Source: Nomia melanderi (Eukaryota > Arthropoda > Insecta > Hymenoptera > Halictidae). Taken from it: a stretch of DNA of 64,000 nucleotides. Below, one piece after another: positions 25,311-38,412 of the stretch. The position numbers and the translations under genes are program-made. The stretch lies in contig NW_027475134.1 of assembly GCF_051020985.1 (NCBI RefSeq), positions 62,001-126,000 on the forward strand. The letters run 5' to 3'. Under the pieces are notes generated by a model. That model worked only from the letters and a program-made list of their open reading frames with translations, was not told the DNA's origin and ran no database searches. Position 1 is the stretch's first letter; every line of letters begins with the position of its first letter.

Positions 25311-26402
25311 TCGAGAGCCCAATAAATCAAAGTGCATTGTCTGTAGGAGGCCCTGGCGCATGAATCTGTGCAGCGGGAACGACCTCGGCCCACCAGGGGC
25401 CGAGAAAACCACAGTCTCATGGGGCGGTACACTCAGGGTCAGGGGAAAATCCAATATATATCTGGTTATATCTCGGGTGCTATAACAGATAACGCAATAA
25501 ATCAAAGTGCATTGTCTGTAGGAGGCCGGGGCGCATGAATCTGGCCAGCGGGAACGACCTTGGACCACCAGGGGCCGAGAAAACCACCGTCTCAAGGGGC
25601 CGGACCCTCAGGGTCAGGGAAAAATACAATATATCTGGTGATATCTCGGGTGCTATTAGAGATAGCGCAATAAACCAAAGTGAATTATCTGCAGGAGGCC
25701 CTGGCGCATGAATCTGTGCAGCGGGAACGACCTCGGACCAGCAGGGGCCGAGAAAATCACCGTCTCATGGGACCGGACTGTCAGGGTCAGGGAAAAATAC
25801 AATACATATCTGGTGATATCTCGGGTGCTATTAGGGATAGCGCAATAAATCAAAGTGAATTATCTGCAGGGGGCCCTGGCGCATGAATCTGTGCAGCGGG
25901 ATCGACCTCGGACCACCAGGGGCCGAGAAAATCACCGTCTCATGGGGCCGGACTGTCAGGGTCAGGGAAAAATCCAATATATGTCTGGTGATATCTCGGG
26001 TGCTATTAGAGATAGCGCAATAAATCAAAGTGAATTATCTGCAGGGGGCCCTGGCGCAAGAATCTGTGCAGCGGGAGCGGCCTCGGACCACCAGGGGCCG
26101 AGAAAACCACAGTCTCATGGGGCCGGACACTCAGGGTCAGGGGAAAATCCAATATATATCTGGTGATATCTCGGGTGCTATTAGAGATAGCGCAATAAAC
26201 CAAAGTGCATTGTCTGTAGGAGGCCCAGGCGCATGAATCTGTGCAGAGGGAACGACCTCGGACCTCCAGGGGCCGAGAAAACCACAGTCTCATGGGGCCG
26301 GACACTCAGGGTCAGGGGAAAATCCAATATATATCTGGTGATATCTCGGGTGCTATTACAGATAGCGCAATAAATCAAAGTGCATTGTCTGTAGGAGGCC
26401 CT

Positions 26403-26552
26403 GGCGCATGAATCTGGCCAGCGGGAACGACCTCGGGCGACCAGGGGCCGAGAAAACCAGTCTCATGTGGCCGGACACTCAGGGTCAGGGGAAAATCCAA
26501 TATATATCTGGTGATATCTCGGGTACTATTAGAGATAGCGCAATAAATCAAA
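26403..26552. repeat. Part of a 173-bp deletion monomer (2-bp loss)
   Basis: CGACCTCGGGCGACC and GAAAACCAGTCTCA together mark a monomer missing two bases in the ACCACCGTCTC stretch. The same pair of states recurs near 45335 and 47435, so the deletion arose once and was copied to at least three places. The 47435 copy has further changes (AAGAGGCC, AATTTATATC). Confidence 0.8.
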
Positions 26553-26959
26553 GTGAATTATCTGCAGGAGGCCTTGGCGCATGAATCTGTGCAGCGGGAA
26601 CGACCTCGGACCACCAGGGCCCGAGAAAACCACAGTCTCATGGGGCCGGACACTCAGGGTCAGGGGAAAATCCAATATATATCTGGTGATATCTCAGGTG
26701 CTGTTACAGATAGAGCAATAAATCAAAGTGAATTATCTGCAGGGGGCCCTGGCGCATGAATCTGTGCAGCGGGAACGACGTCGCACAACCAGGGGCCGAG
26801 AACACTACCGTCTCAAGTGGCCGGACACTCAGGTTCAGGGAAAAATCCAATATATATCTGGTGATATCTCGGGTACTATTAGAGATAGCGCAATAAACCA
26901 AAGTACATTGTCTGTAGTAGGCCCTGGCGCATGAATCTGTGCAGCGGGAACGACCTCGC

Positions 26960-27390
26960 ACCGCCAGGTGCCGAGAAAACCACAGACACATTGGGCGGGA
27001 CACTCGGGGTCGGGGAAAAATTCAATATATATCTGGTGATATCTCGAGTGCTCTTACAGATAGCGCACTAAGCCAAAGTGAATTATTTGCAGGGGGCCCT
27101 GGCGCATGAATCTGTGCAGCGGAATCGACCTCGGACCACCAGGGGCCGAGAAAACCACCGTCCCATGGGGTCGGACACTCAGGGTCAGGGAAAAATCCAA
27201 CATATATCTGGTGATATCTCGGGTGCTGTTACAGATAGAGCAATAAATCAAAGTGAATTATCTGCAGGGGGCCCTGGCGATGAATCTGTGCAGCGGGAAC
27301 GACGTCGCACAACCAGGGGCCGAGAAAACCACCGACACATTGGGCCGGACTGTCAGGGTCGGGGAAAAATCCCATATATATCTGGTGATA
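26960..27390. repeat. Block present also at 32385-32815 and 45685-46110
   Basis: Three copies share GACACATTGGGCGGGACAC, CTCGAGTGCTCTTACAG, GCACTAAGCCAAAGTG, AATTATTTGCAGGGGGCC and GCGGAATCGACC. The left copy alone has a one-base loss (GGCGATGAATC near 27278), giving a 174-bp monomer. The last monomer of the block (GACGTCGCACAACC then CCCATATATATC) also joins other blocks near 28340 and 36570. Confidence 0.8.
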
Positions 27391-28040
27391 TCTCGGGTGC
27401 TATTAGAGATAGCGCAATAAATCAAACTGCATTGTCTGTAGGAGGCCCTGGCGCATGCATCTGGCCAGCGGGAACGACCTCGGACCACCAGGGGCTGAGA
27501 AAACCACCGTCTCATGGGGCCGGACACTCAGGGTCAGGGGAAAATCCAATATATATCTGGTGATATCTCGGGTACTATTAGAGATAGCGCAATAAACCAA
27601 AGTACATTGTCTGTAGTAGGCCCTGGCGCATGAATCTGTGCAGCGGGAACGACCTCGCACCGCCAGGTGCCGAGAAAATCACCGACACATTGGGCCGGAC
27701 TGTCAGGGTCAGGGAAAAATCCAATACATGTCTGGTGATATCTCGGGTGCTATTAGAGATAGCGCGATAAATCAAAGTGCATGTTCTGGAGGAGGCCCTG
27801 ACGCATGAATCTGTGAAGCAGGAACGACCTCGGCCCTCCAGGGGCCGAGAAACTTACAGATTTTCGGTGTCCGTCACCCAAAGTCATGTAAAAATCCAGC
27901 ATATATATGGTGCTTTCTCGGGTGCTGTTACAGATAGCGCAATAAATCAAAGTGCATTGTCTGTAGGAGGCCCTGGCGCTTGAATGTGGGCATCGAGAAC
28001 GACCTCGGACCACCAGGGGCCGAGAAAAGCACCGTCTCAT
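27385..28040. repeat. Block amplified to four copies (27.4, 30.0, 36.7, 43.3 kb)
   Basis: Copies lie at about 27385-28040, 30010-30665, 36659-37310 and 43309-43964. Shared markers are GGGGCTGAGAAAACC, AAGTACATTGTCTGTAGTAGG, CGCACCGCCAGGTGCCGAG, GTGCATGTTCTGGAGGAGG, a B2 monomer with CGGCCCTCCAGG, and GCTTGAATGTGGGC. A shorter fifth copy lies near 31595-31860 and ends in a B1-type rather than B2-type monomer. Spacings are 15, 38 and 38 monomers. Confidence 0.88.
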
Positions 28041-28439
28041 GGGGGCGGACACGCAAGGTCAGGGAAAAATCCAATATATATCTGGTGATATCTCGGGTGC
28101 TATTACAGATAGCGCAATAAATCAAAGTGCATTGACTGTAGGAGGCCCTGGCGCATGAATCTGGCCAGCGGGAACAACATCGGACCACCAGGGGCCGAGA
28201 AAACCACCGTCCCATGGGGTCGGACACTCAGGGTCAGGGAAAAATCCAACATATATCTGGTGATATCTCGGGTGCTGTTACAGATAGAGCAATAAATCAA
28301 AGTGAATTATCTGCAGGGGGCCCTGGCGCATGAATCTGTGCGGCGGGAACGACGTCGCACAACCAGGGGCCGAGAAAACCACCGACACATTGGGCCGGAC
28401 TGTCAGGGTCGGGGAAAAATCCCATATATATCTGGTGAT

Positions 28440-29240
28440 ATCTCGGGTGCTATTACTGATAGCCCAATAAACCAAAGTGCATTGTCTGTAGGAGGCCCTG
28501 GCGCATGTATCTGTGCAGCGGGAACGACCTCGGACCACCAGGGGCCGAGAAAACCACAGTCTCATGGGGTCGGACACTCAGGCTCAGGGAAAAGTCCAAT
28601 ATATATCTGGTGATATCTCGGGTGCTATTATCGAGAGCCCAATAAATCAAAGTGCATTGTCTGTAGGAGGCCCTGGCGCATGAATCTGTGCAGCGGGAAC
28701 GACGTCGCACCACCAGGGGCCGAAACAACCACCGTCTAATGGGGCCGGACACTCAGGGTCAGGGAAAAATCCAATATATATCTGGTTATATCTCGGGTGC
28801 TATTACAGATAGCCCAATAAACCAAAGTGAATTATCTGCAGGAGGCCCTGGCGCATGAATCTGTGCAGCGGGAACGACCTCGGCCCACCAGGGGCCGAGA
28901 AAACTACAGTCTCATGGGGCGGTACACTCAGGGTCAGGGGAAAATCCAATATATATCTGGTTATATCTCGGGTGCTATAACAGATAACGCAATAAATCAA
29001 AGTGCATTGTCTGTAGGAGGCCGGGGCGCATGAATCTGGCCAGCGGGAACGACCTTGGACCACCAGGGGCCGAGAAAACCACCGTCTCAAGGGGCCGGAC
29101 ACTCAGGGTCAGGGAAAAATCCAATATATATCTGGTGATATCTCGGGTGCTATTACAGATAGCCCAATAAATCAAAGTACATTGTCTGTAGGAGGCCCTG
29201 GCGCATGAATCTGTGCAGCGGGAACGACCTCGGACCACCA
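28440..29240. repeat. Block with relatives at 37890-38412, 42265-43060 and 39040-39390
   Basis: Markers are GTGCTATTATCGAGAGCCC, GTCGCACCACCAGG with GCCGAAACAACC, GGGCGGTACACTCAGGG, GCTATAACAGATAACGC and GGCCGGGGCGCATGAATCTGG. The copy at 42265 runs the full length; the copy at 37890 switches to another monomer near 38412, and 39040-39390 has only the right half. Confidence 0.75.
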
Positions 29241-29502
29241 GGGGCCGAGAAAACTACAGTATTATGGGGCCGGACACGCAGGGTCAGGGAAAAATCCAAT
29301 ATATATCTGGTGATATCTCGGGTGCTATTAGAGATAGCGCACTAAATCAAAGTGCATTTTCTGTAGGAGGCCCTGGCGCATGAATCTGTGCAGCGGGAAC
29401 GACCTCGGACCAGCAGGGGCCGAGAAAATCACCGTCTCATGGGACCGGACTGTCAGGGTCAGGGAAAAATACAATACATATCTGGTGATATCTCGGGTGC
29501 TA

Positions 29503-29880
29503 TTAGGGATAGCGCAATAAATCAAAGTGAATTATCTGCAGGGGGCCCTGGCGCATGAATCTGTGCAGCGGGATCGACCTCGGACCACCAGGGGCCGAGA
29601 AAATCACCGTCTCATGGGGCCGGACTGTCGGGGTCAGGGAAAAATCCAATATATATCTGGTGATATCTCGGGTGCTATTAAAGATAGCGCAATAAATCAA
29701 AGTGCATTGTCTGTAGGAGGCCCTGGCGCATGAATCTGTGCAGCGGGATCGACCTCGAACCACCAGGGGCCGAGAAAATCACCGTCTCATGGGGCCGGAC
29801 TGTCAGGGTCAGGGAAAAATCCAATATATATCTGGTGATATCTCGGGTGCTATTAGAGATAGCGCAATAAATCGAAGTGA
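29503..29880. repeat. Block repeated at 39651-40028
   Basis: Two monomers with GGACTGTCGGGGTCAGGG, GCTATTAAAGATAGCGC and CGACCTCGAACCACC recur in the same order at offset 10148 bp. A monomer just left of the second copy lost one base (GGTCAGGAAAAATAC near 39610). Confidence 0.75.
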
Positions 29881-30711
29881 ATTATCTGCAGGGGGCCCTG
29901 GCGCAAGAATCTGTGCAGCGGGAACGACCTCGGACCACCAGGGGCCGAGAAAACCACAGTCCCATGGGGCCGGACACTCAGGGTCAGGGGAAAATCCAAT
30001 ATATATCTGGTGATATCTCGGGTGCTATTAGAGATAGCGCAATAAATCAAACTGCATTGTCTGTAGGAGGCCCTGGCGCATGTATCTGGCCAGCGGGAAC
30101 GACCTCGGACCACCAGGGGCTGAGAAAACCACCGTCTCATGGGGCCGGACACTCAGGGTCAGGGGAAAATCCAATATATATCTGGTGATATCTCGGGTAC
30201 TATTAGAGATAGCGCAATAAACCAAAGTACATTGTCTGTAGTAGGCCCTGGCGCATGAATCTGTGCAGCGGGAACGACCTCGCACCGCCAGGTGCCGAGA
30301 AAATCACCGACACATTGGGCCCGACTGTCAGGGTCAGGGAAAAATCCAATATATGTCTTGTGATATCTCGGGTGCTATTAGAGATAGCGCGATAAATCAA
30401 AGTGCATGTTCTGGAGGAGGCCCTGACGCATGAATCTGTGAAGCAGGAACGACCTCGGCCCTCCAGGGGCCGAGAAACTTACAGATTTTCGGTGTCCGTC
30501 ACCCAAATTCATGTAAAAATCCAGCATATATATGGTGCTTTCTCGGGTGATGTTACAGATAGCGCAATAAATCAAAGTGCATTGTCTGTAGGAGGCCCTG
30601 GCGCTTGAATGTGGGCAGCGAGAACGACCTCGGACCACCAGGGGCCGAGAAAACCACCGTCTCATGGGGGCGGACACGCAAGGTCAGGGAAAAATCCAAT
30701 ATATATCTGGT

Positions 30712-31326
30712 GATATCTCGGGTGCTATTACAGATAGCGCAATAAATCAAAGTGCATTGACTGTAGGAGGCCCTGGCGCATGAATCTGGCCAGCGGGAAC
30801 AACATCGGACCACCAGGGGCCGAGAAAACCACCGTCGCATGGGGCCGGACACTCAGGGTCAGGGGAAAATCCAATATATATCTGGTGGTATCTCGGGTGC
30901 TATTACAGATAGCGCAATAAGTCAAAGTGCATTGTCTGTAGGAGGCCCTGGCGCATGAATCTGGCCAGCGGGAACGACCTCGGACCACCAGGGGCCGAGA
31001 AAACCGCCGTCTCATGGGGCCGGACACTCAGGGTCAGGGGAAAATCCAATATATATATGGTAATATCTCGGGTGCTATTATAGATAGCCCAATAAATCAA
31101 AGTGCATTGTCTGTAGGAGGCCCTGGCGCTTGAATGTGTGCAGCGGGAACGACCGCGGACCACCAGGGTCCGAGAAAACCACCGTCTCATGGGGCCGGAC
31201 ACTTAGGGTCGGGGGAAAATCCAATATATATCTGGTGATATTTCGGGTGCTATTAGAGATAGCGGAATAAACCAAAGTGAATTATCTGCAGGAGGCCCAG
31301 GCGCATGAATCTGTGCACCGGGAACG
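30712..31326. repeat. 615-bp block repeated at 32812-33426 (offset 2100 bp, 12 monomers)
   Basis: Shared rare states include GTGCATTGACTGTAGG, GGGAACAACATCGG, CCACCGTCGCATGG, TATATATATGGTAATATC, GACCGCGGACCACCAGGGTCC and AGATAGCGGAATAAACC. Both ends are sharp: at the right the left copy continues with GAAAACTACC and the right copy with GACAAGCACC. Confidence 0.85.
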
Positions 31327-34300
31327 ACCTCGGACCACCAGGGGCCGAGAAAACTACCGTCTCATGGGGCCGGACACTCAGTGTCAGGGAAAAATCCAGT
31401 ATATATCTGGTGATATCTCGGGAGCTATTACAGATAGCGCAATAAATCAAAGTGCATTGTCTGTAGGAGGCCCTGGCGCATGAATCTGTGCAGCGGGAAC
31501 GACATCGGACCACCAGGGGCCGAGAAAACTACCGTCTCAAGGGGCCGGACACTCAGGGTCAGGGAAAAATCCAATATATATCTGGTGATATCTCGGGTAC
31601 TATTAGAGATAGCGTAATAAACCAAAGTACATTGTCTGTAGTAGGCCCTGGCGCTTGAATCTGTGCAGCGGGAACGACCTCGCACCGCCAGGTGCCGAGA
31701 AAATCACCGACACATTGGGCCGGACTGTCAGGGTCAGGGAAAAATCTAATATATGTCTGGTGATATCTCGGGTGCTATTAGAGATAGCGCGATAAATCAA
31801 AGTGCATGTTCTGGAGGAGGCCCTGACGCATGAATCTGTGAAGCAGGAACGACCTCGGACCACCAGGGGAGGAGAAAATTACAGATTTTCGGAATCCGTC
31901 AGCCAAGGTCATGTAAAAATCCAGCATATATCTGGTGACATCTCGGGTGCTAGCACAGATAGCGCAATAAATCAAAGTGCATTGTCTGTAGCAGGCCCTG
32001 GCGCATGAATCGGTGTAGCGGGAACGACCTCGGTCCACCAGGGGCCGAGAAAACCACCATCTCATGGGGCCGGACACTGAGGGTCAGGAAAAAATCCAAT
32101 ATATATCTGGTGATATCGCGGGTGCTATTAGAGATAGCGCAATAAACCAAAGTTAATTATCTGCAGGAGGCCCTGGCGCATGAATGTGTGCAGCGGGAAC
32201 GACCTCGGACCACCAGAGGCCGAGACAAGCACCGTCTCATGGGGCCGGACACACAGGGGCAGGGAAAAATCCAATATATATCAGGTGATATCTCGGGTGC
32301 TATTACAGATAGCGCAATAAATCAAAGTGTATTGTCTGCAGGAGGCCCTGGCGCATGAATCTGTGCAGCCGGAACGACCTCGGACCACCAGGGGCCGAGA
32401 AAACCACCGACACATTGGGCGGGACACTCGGGGTCGGGGAAAAATTCAATATATATCTGGTGATATCTCGAGTGCTCTTACAGATAGCGCACTAAGCCAA
32501 AGTGAATTATTTGCAGGGGGCCCTGGCGCATGAATCTGTGCTGCGGAATCGACCTCGGACCACCAGGGGCCGAGAAAACCACCGTCCAATGGGGTCGGAC
32601 ACTCAGGGTCAGGGAAAAATCCAACATATATCTGGTGAAATCTCGGGTGCTGTTACAGATAGCGCAATAAATCAAAGTGAATTATCTGCAGGGGGCCCTG
32701 GCGCATGAATCTGTGCAGCGGGAACGACGTCGCACAACCAGGGGCCGAGAAAACCACCGACACATTGGGCCGGACTGTCAGGGTCGGGGAAAAATCCCAT
32801 ATATATCTGGTGATATCTCGGGTGCTATTACAGATAGCGCAATAAATCAAAGTGCATTGACTGTAGGAGGCCCTGGCGCATGAATCTGGCCAGCGGGAAC
32901 AACATCGGACCACCAGGGGCCGAGAAAACCACCGTCGCATGGGGCCGGACACTCAGGGTCAGGGGAAAATCCAATATATATCTGGTGATATCTCGGGTGC
33001 TATTACAGATAGCGCAATAAGTCAAAGTGCATTGTCTGTAGGAGGCCCTGGCGCATGAATCTGGCCAGCGGGAACGACCTCGGACCACCAGGGGCCGAGA
33101 AAACCGCCGTCTCATGGGGCCGGACACTCAGGGTCAGGGGAAAATCCAATATATATATGGTAATATCTCGGGTGCTATTATAGATAGCCCAATAAATCAA
33201 AGTGCATTGTCTGTAGGAGGCCCTGGCGCTTGAATGTGTGCAGCGGGAACGACCGCGGACCACCAGGGTCCGAGAAAACCACCGTCTCATGGGGCCGGAC
33301 ACTTAGGGTCGGGGGAAAATCCAATATATATCTGGTGATATTTCGGGTGCTATTAGAGATAGCGGAATAAACCAAAGTGAATTATCTGCAGGAGGCCCAG
33401 GCGCATGAATCTGTGCACCGGGAACGACATCGGACCACCAGAGGCCGAGACAAGCACCGTCTCATGGGGCCGGACACACAGGGGCAGGGAAAAATCCAAT
33501 ATATATCTGGTGATATCTCGGGTGCTATTACAGATAGCGCAATAAATCAAAGTGCATTGTCTGCAGGAGGCCCTGGCGCATGAATCTGTGCAGCGGGAAC
33601 GACATCGGACCACCAGGGGCCGAGAAAACTACCGACTCAAGGGGCCGGACACTCAGGGTCAGGGAAAAATCCAATATATATCTGGTGATATCTCGGGTGC
33701 TATTACAGATAGCGCAATAAATCAAAGTGCATTGTCTGTAGGAGGCACTGGCGCATGAATCTGTGCAGCGGGATCGACATCGGACCACCAGGGGCCGAAA
33801 AAATCCCCGTCTCATGGGGCCGAACTGTCAGGGTCAGGGAAAAATCCAATATATGTCTGGTGATATCTCGGGTGCTATTAGAGATAGCGCAATAAATCAA
33901 AGTGAATTATCTGCAGGGGGGCCTGGCGCATGAATCTGTGCAGCGGGATCGACCTAGGACCACGAGGGACCGTGAAATCCATCGACACAAGGGGCCGGAC
34001 TGTCAGGGTCAAGGAAAAATCCAATATATATCTGGTGATATCTCGGGTGCTATTAGAGATAGCGCAATAAATCAAAGTGCATTGTCTGTAGGAGGCCCTG
34101 GCGCATGAATCTGTGCAGCGGGATCGACCTCGGACCACCAGGGGCCGAGAAAATCACCGTCTCATGGGGCCGGACTGTCAGGGTCAGTGAAAAAACCAAT
34201 ATATATCTGGTGATATCTCGGGTGCTATTAGAGATAGCGCAATAAATCAAAGTGAATTATCTGCAGGGGGCCCTGACGCAAGAATCAGTGCAGCGGGATC

Positions 34301-35092
34301 GACCGCGGACCATGAGGGACCGAGAAAACCATCGACACATGGGGCCGGACTGTCAGGGTCAGGGAAAAATCCAATATATATCTGGTGATATCTCGGATGC
34401 TATTACAGATAGCGCAATAAATCAAAGTGCATTGTCTGTAGGAGGCCCTGGCGCATGAGTCTGTGCAGCGGGAACGACCTCGGACCACCAGGGGCCGAGA
34501 AAATCACCGTCTCATGGGGCCGGACTGTCAGGGTCAGGGAAAAATACAATACATATCTGGTGATATCTCGGGTGCTATTAAAGATAGCGAAATAAATCAA
34601 AGTGCATTGTCTGTAGGAGGCCATGGCGCATGAATCCGGCCAACGGGAACGAACTGGGACCACCAGGGGCCGAGAAAACCACCGTCTCATGGGGCCGGAC
34701 ACTCAGGGTCAGGGAAAAATGCAATATATATCTGGTGATATCTCAGGTGCTATTACAGATAGCGCAATAAATCAAAGTGCATTGTCTGTAGGAGGCCCTG
34801 ACGCATGAATCTGTGCAGCGGGAACGACCTCGGACCACCAGGGGCCGAGAAAACCACAGTCTCATGGGGTCGGACACTCAGGCTCAGGGAAAAATCTAAT
34901 ATATATCTGGTGATATCTCGGGTGCTATTATAGAGAGCCCAATAAACTAAAGTGAATTATCTGCAGGGGGCCCTGGGGCATGAATCTGTGCAGCGGGATC
35001 GACCTCGGACCACCAGGGGCCGAGAAAATCACCGTCTCATGGGGCCGGACTGTCAGGGTCAGGGAAAAATCCAATATATATCTGGTGATATC

Positions 35093-35700
35093 TCGGATGC
35101 TATTACAGATAGCGCAATAAATCAAAGTGCATTGTCTGTAGGAGGCCCTGGCGCATGAGTCTGTGCAGCGGGATCGACCTCGGACCACCAGGGGCCGAGA
35201 AAACCACCGCCACATGGGGCCGGAAACTCAGGGTCAGGGAAAAATGCAATATTTATCTGGTGATATCTCGGGTGCAATTACAGATAGCGCAATAAATCAA
35301 AGTGCATTGTCTGTAGGAGGCCCTGGCGCATGAATCTGTGCAGCGGGAACGACCTCGGACCACCAGGGGCCGAGAAAACCACCGTCTCATGGGGTCGGAC
35401 ACTCAGGGTCAGGGAAAAATCGAATATATATCTGGTGATATCTCGGGTGCTATTAGAGATAGCACAATAAATCAAAGTGCATTGTCTGTAGGAGGCCATG
35501 GCGCATGAATCCGGCCAACGGGAACGAACTGGGACCACCAGGGGCCGAGAAAACCACCGTCTCATGGGGCCGGACACTCAGGGTCAGCGAAAAATCCAAT
35601 ATATATCTGGTGATATCTCAGGTGCTATTACAGATAGCGCAATAAATCAAAGTGCATTGTCTATAGGAGGCCCTGGCGCATGAATCTGTGCAGCGGGAAC
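35093..35700. repeat. 610-bp block repeated at 38417-39024 (offset 3324 bp)
   Basis: Shared states are CTCGGATGCTATTACAG, GGCGCATGAGTCTG, CCACCGCCACATGG, AAATGCAATATTTATC, AAAAATCGAATATATATC and AATCCGGCCAACGGG. The first one and a half monomers occur a third time near 41392. The 1-bp offset comes from the -2 and +1 events near 36295 and 36350 between the copies. Confidence 0.8.
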
Positions 35701-36279
35701 GACCTCGGACCCCCAGGGGCCGAGAAAACTACAGTATTATGGGGCCGGACCCGCAGGGTCAGGGAAAAATCCAATATATATCTGGCGATATCTCGGGTGC
35801 TATTAGAGATAGCGCACTAAATCAAAGTGCATTTTCTGTAGGAGGCCCTGGCGCATGAATCTGTGCAGCGGGATCGACCTCGGACCACGAGGGACCGAGA
35901 AAACCATCCACACATGGGTCCGGACTGTCAGGGTCAAGGAAAAATCCAATATATATCTGGTGATATCTAGGGTGCTATTAGAGATAGCGCAATAAATCAA
36001 AGTGCATCGTCTGTAGGAGGCCCTGGCGCATGAATCTGTGCAGCGGGATCGACCGCGAACCACCAGGGGCCGAGAAAATCACCGTCTCATGGGACCGGGC
36101 TGTCAGGGTCAGGGAAAAATACAATACATATCTGGTGATATCTCGGGTGCTATTAGGGATAGCGCAATAAATCAAAGTGAATTATCTGCAGGGGCCCCTG
36201 GCGCATGAATCTGTGCAGCGGGAACGACTTCGGACCACCAGGGGCCGAGAAAACCACCGTCTCATGGGGCCGGACACTC

Positions 36280-36365
36280 AGGGTCAGGGAAAAATACAAT
36301 ATATCTGGTGATATCTCGGGTGCTATTAGAGATAGCGCAATAAATCACAGTGTCATTGTCCGTAG
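36280..36365. repeat. Monomer with paired indels (-2 bp AT tract, +1 bp junction)
   Basis: The AT tract is shortened (TACAATATATCTGG, -2) and the next junction has an inserted T (AGTGTCATTGTCCGTAGG, +1). The same inserted-T junction recurs near 40550, and the same shortened tract near 25630, so both indels are inherited marks rather than isolated errors. Confidence 0.7.
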
Positions 36366-37254
36366 GAGGCCCTTGCGCATGAATCTGTGCAGCAGGGACG
36401 ACATCGGACCACCAGGGGCCGAGAAAACCACCGTCTCATGGGGCCGGACACTCAGGGTCAAGGAAAAATCCAATATATATCTGGTGATATCTCGGCTGCT
36501 ATTAGAGATAGCGCAATGAATCAAACTTCATTGTCTGTAGGACGCCCTGGCGCATGAATCTGGGCAGCGGGAACGACGTCGCACAACCAGGGGCCGAGAA
36601 AACCACCGACACATTGGGCCGGACTGTCAGGGTCGGGGAAAAATCCCATATATATCTGGTGATATCTCGGGTGCTATTAGAGATAGCGCAATAAATCAAA
36701 CTGCATTGTCTGTAGGAGGCCCTGGCGCATGCATCTGGCCAGCGGGAACGACCTCGGACCACCAGGGGCTGAGAAAACCACCGTCTCATGGGGCCGGACA
36801 CTCAGGGTCAGGGGAAAATCCAATATATATCTGGTGATATCTCGGGTACTATTAGAGATAGCGCAATAAACCAAAGTACATTGTCTGTAGTAGGCCCTGG
36901 CGCATGAATCTGTGCAGCGGGAACGACCTCGCACCGCCAGGTGCCGAGAAAATCACCGACACATTGGGCCGGACTGTCAGGGTCAGGGAAAAATCCAATA
37001 TATGTCTGGTGATATCTCGGGTGCTATTAGAGATAGCGCGATAAATCAAAGTGCATGTTCTGGAGGAGGCCCTGACGCATGAATCTGTGAAGCAGGAACG
37101 ACCTCGGCCCTCCAGGGGCCGAGAAACTTACAGATTTTCGGTGTCCGTCACCCAAAGTCATGTAAAAATCCAGCATATATATGGTGCTTTCTCGGGTGCT
37201 GTTACAGATAGCGCAATAAATCAAAGTGCATTGTCTGTAGGAGGCCCTGGCGCT

Positions 37255-38412
37255 TGAATGTGGGCATCGAGAACGACCTCGGACCACCAGGGGCCGAGAA
37301 AACCACCGTCGCATGGGGCCGGACACTCAGGGTCAGGGGAAAATCCAATATATATCTGGTGATATCTCGGGTGCTATTAGAGATAGCGCACTAAATCAAA
37401 GTGCATTTTCTGTAGGAGGCCCTGGCGCATGAATCTGTGCAGCGGGATCGAACTCGGAACACGAGGGACCGAGAAAACCATCCACACATGGGGCCGGACT
37501 GTCAGGGTCAAGGAAAAATCCAATATATTTCTGGTGATGTCTCGGGTGCTATTAGAGATAGCGCAATAAATCAAAGTGCATCGTCTGTAGGAGGCCCTGG
37601 CGCATGAATCTGTGCAGCGGGATCGACCGCGAACCACCAGGGGCCGAGAAAATCACCGTCTCATGGGGCCGGACTGTCGGGGTCAGGGAAAAATCCAATA
37701 TATATCTGGTGATATCTCGGGTGCTATTAAAGATGGCGCAATAAATCAAAGTGCATTGTCTGTAGGAGGCCCTGGCGCATGAATCCGGCCAACGGGAACG
37801 AACTGGGACCACCAGGGGCCGAGAAAACCACCGTCTCATGGGGCCGGACACTCAGGGTCAGGGAAAAATCCAATATATATCTGGTGATATCTCAGGTGCT
37901 ATTACAGATAGCGCAATAAATCAAAGTGCATTGTCTGTAGGAGGCCCTGGCGCATGAATCTGTGCAGCGGGAACGACCTCGGACCACCAGGGGCCGAGAA
38001 AACCACAGTCTCATGGGGTCGGACACTCAGGCTCAGGGAAAAATCCAATATATATCTGGTGATATCTCGGGTGCTATTATCGAGAGCCCAATAAATCAAA
38101 GTGCATTGTCTGTAGGAGGCCCTGGCGCATGAATCTGTGCAGCGGGAACGACGTCGCACCACCAGGGGCCGAAACAACCACCGTCTAATGGGGCCGGACA
38201 CTTAGGGTCAGGGAAAAATCCAATATATATCTGGTTATATCTCGGGTGCTATTACAGATAGCCCGATAAACCAAAGTGAATTATCTGCAGGAGGCCCTGG
38301 CGCATGAATCTGTGCAGCGGGAACGACCTCGGCCCACCAGGGGCCGAGAAAACCACAGTCTCATGGGGCGGTACACTCAGGGTCAGGGGAAAATCCAATA
38401 TATATCTGGTGA
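37255..38412. repeat. 1.15-kb block repeated at 41630-42787 (offset 4375 bp, 25 monomers)
   Basis: About six and a half monomers are the same in order and almost identical; differences seen include GTCGCACC versus GTGGCACC and CACTTAGGG versus CACTTGGGG. Shared marks: GGGATCGAACTCGGAACACG, CCATCCACACATGG, AATATATTTCTGGTGATG, GTGCATCGTCTG and GGCGCAATAAATC. About 390 bp of its left part occurs a third time at 44117-44510. It is the longest near-identical duplication I found in the window. Confidence 0.88.

Noticed and set aside
27078..27563. Longest forward open frame, 161 residues
   Set aside because: It arises because a 1-bp loss near 27278 makes one monomer 174 bp, a multiple of 3, so the frame reads the same monomer phase twice. 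It is a repeat artefact and not a protein gene.
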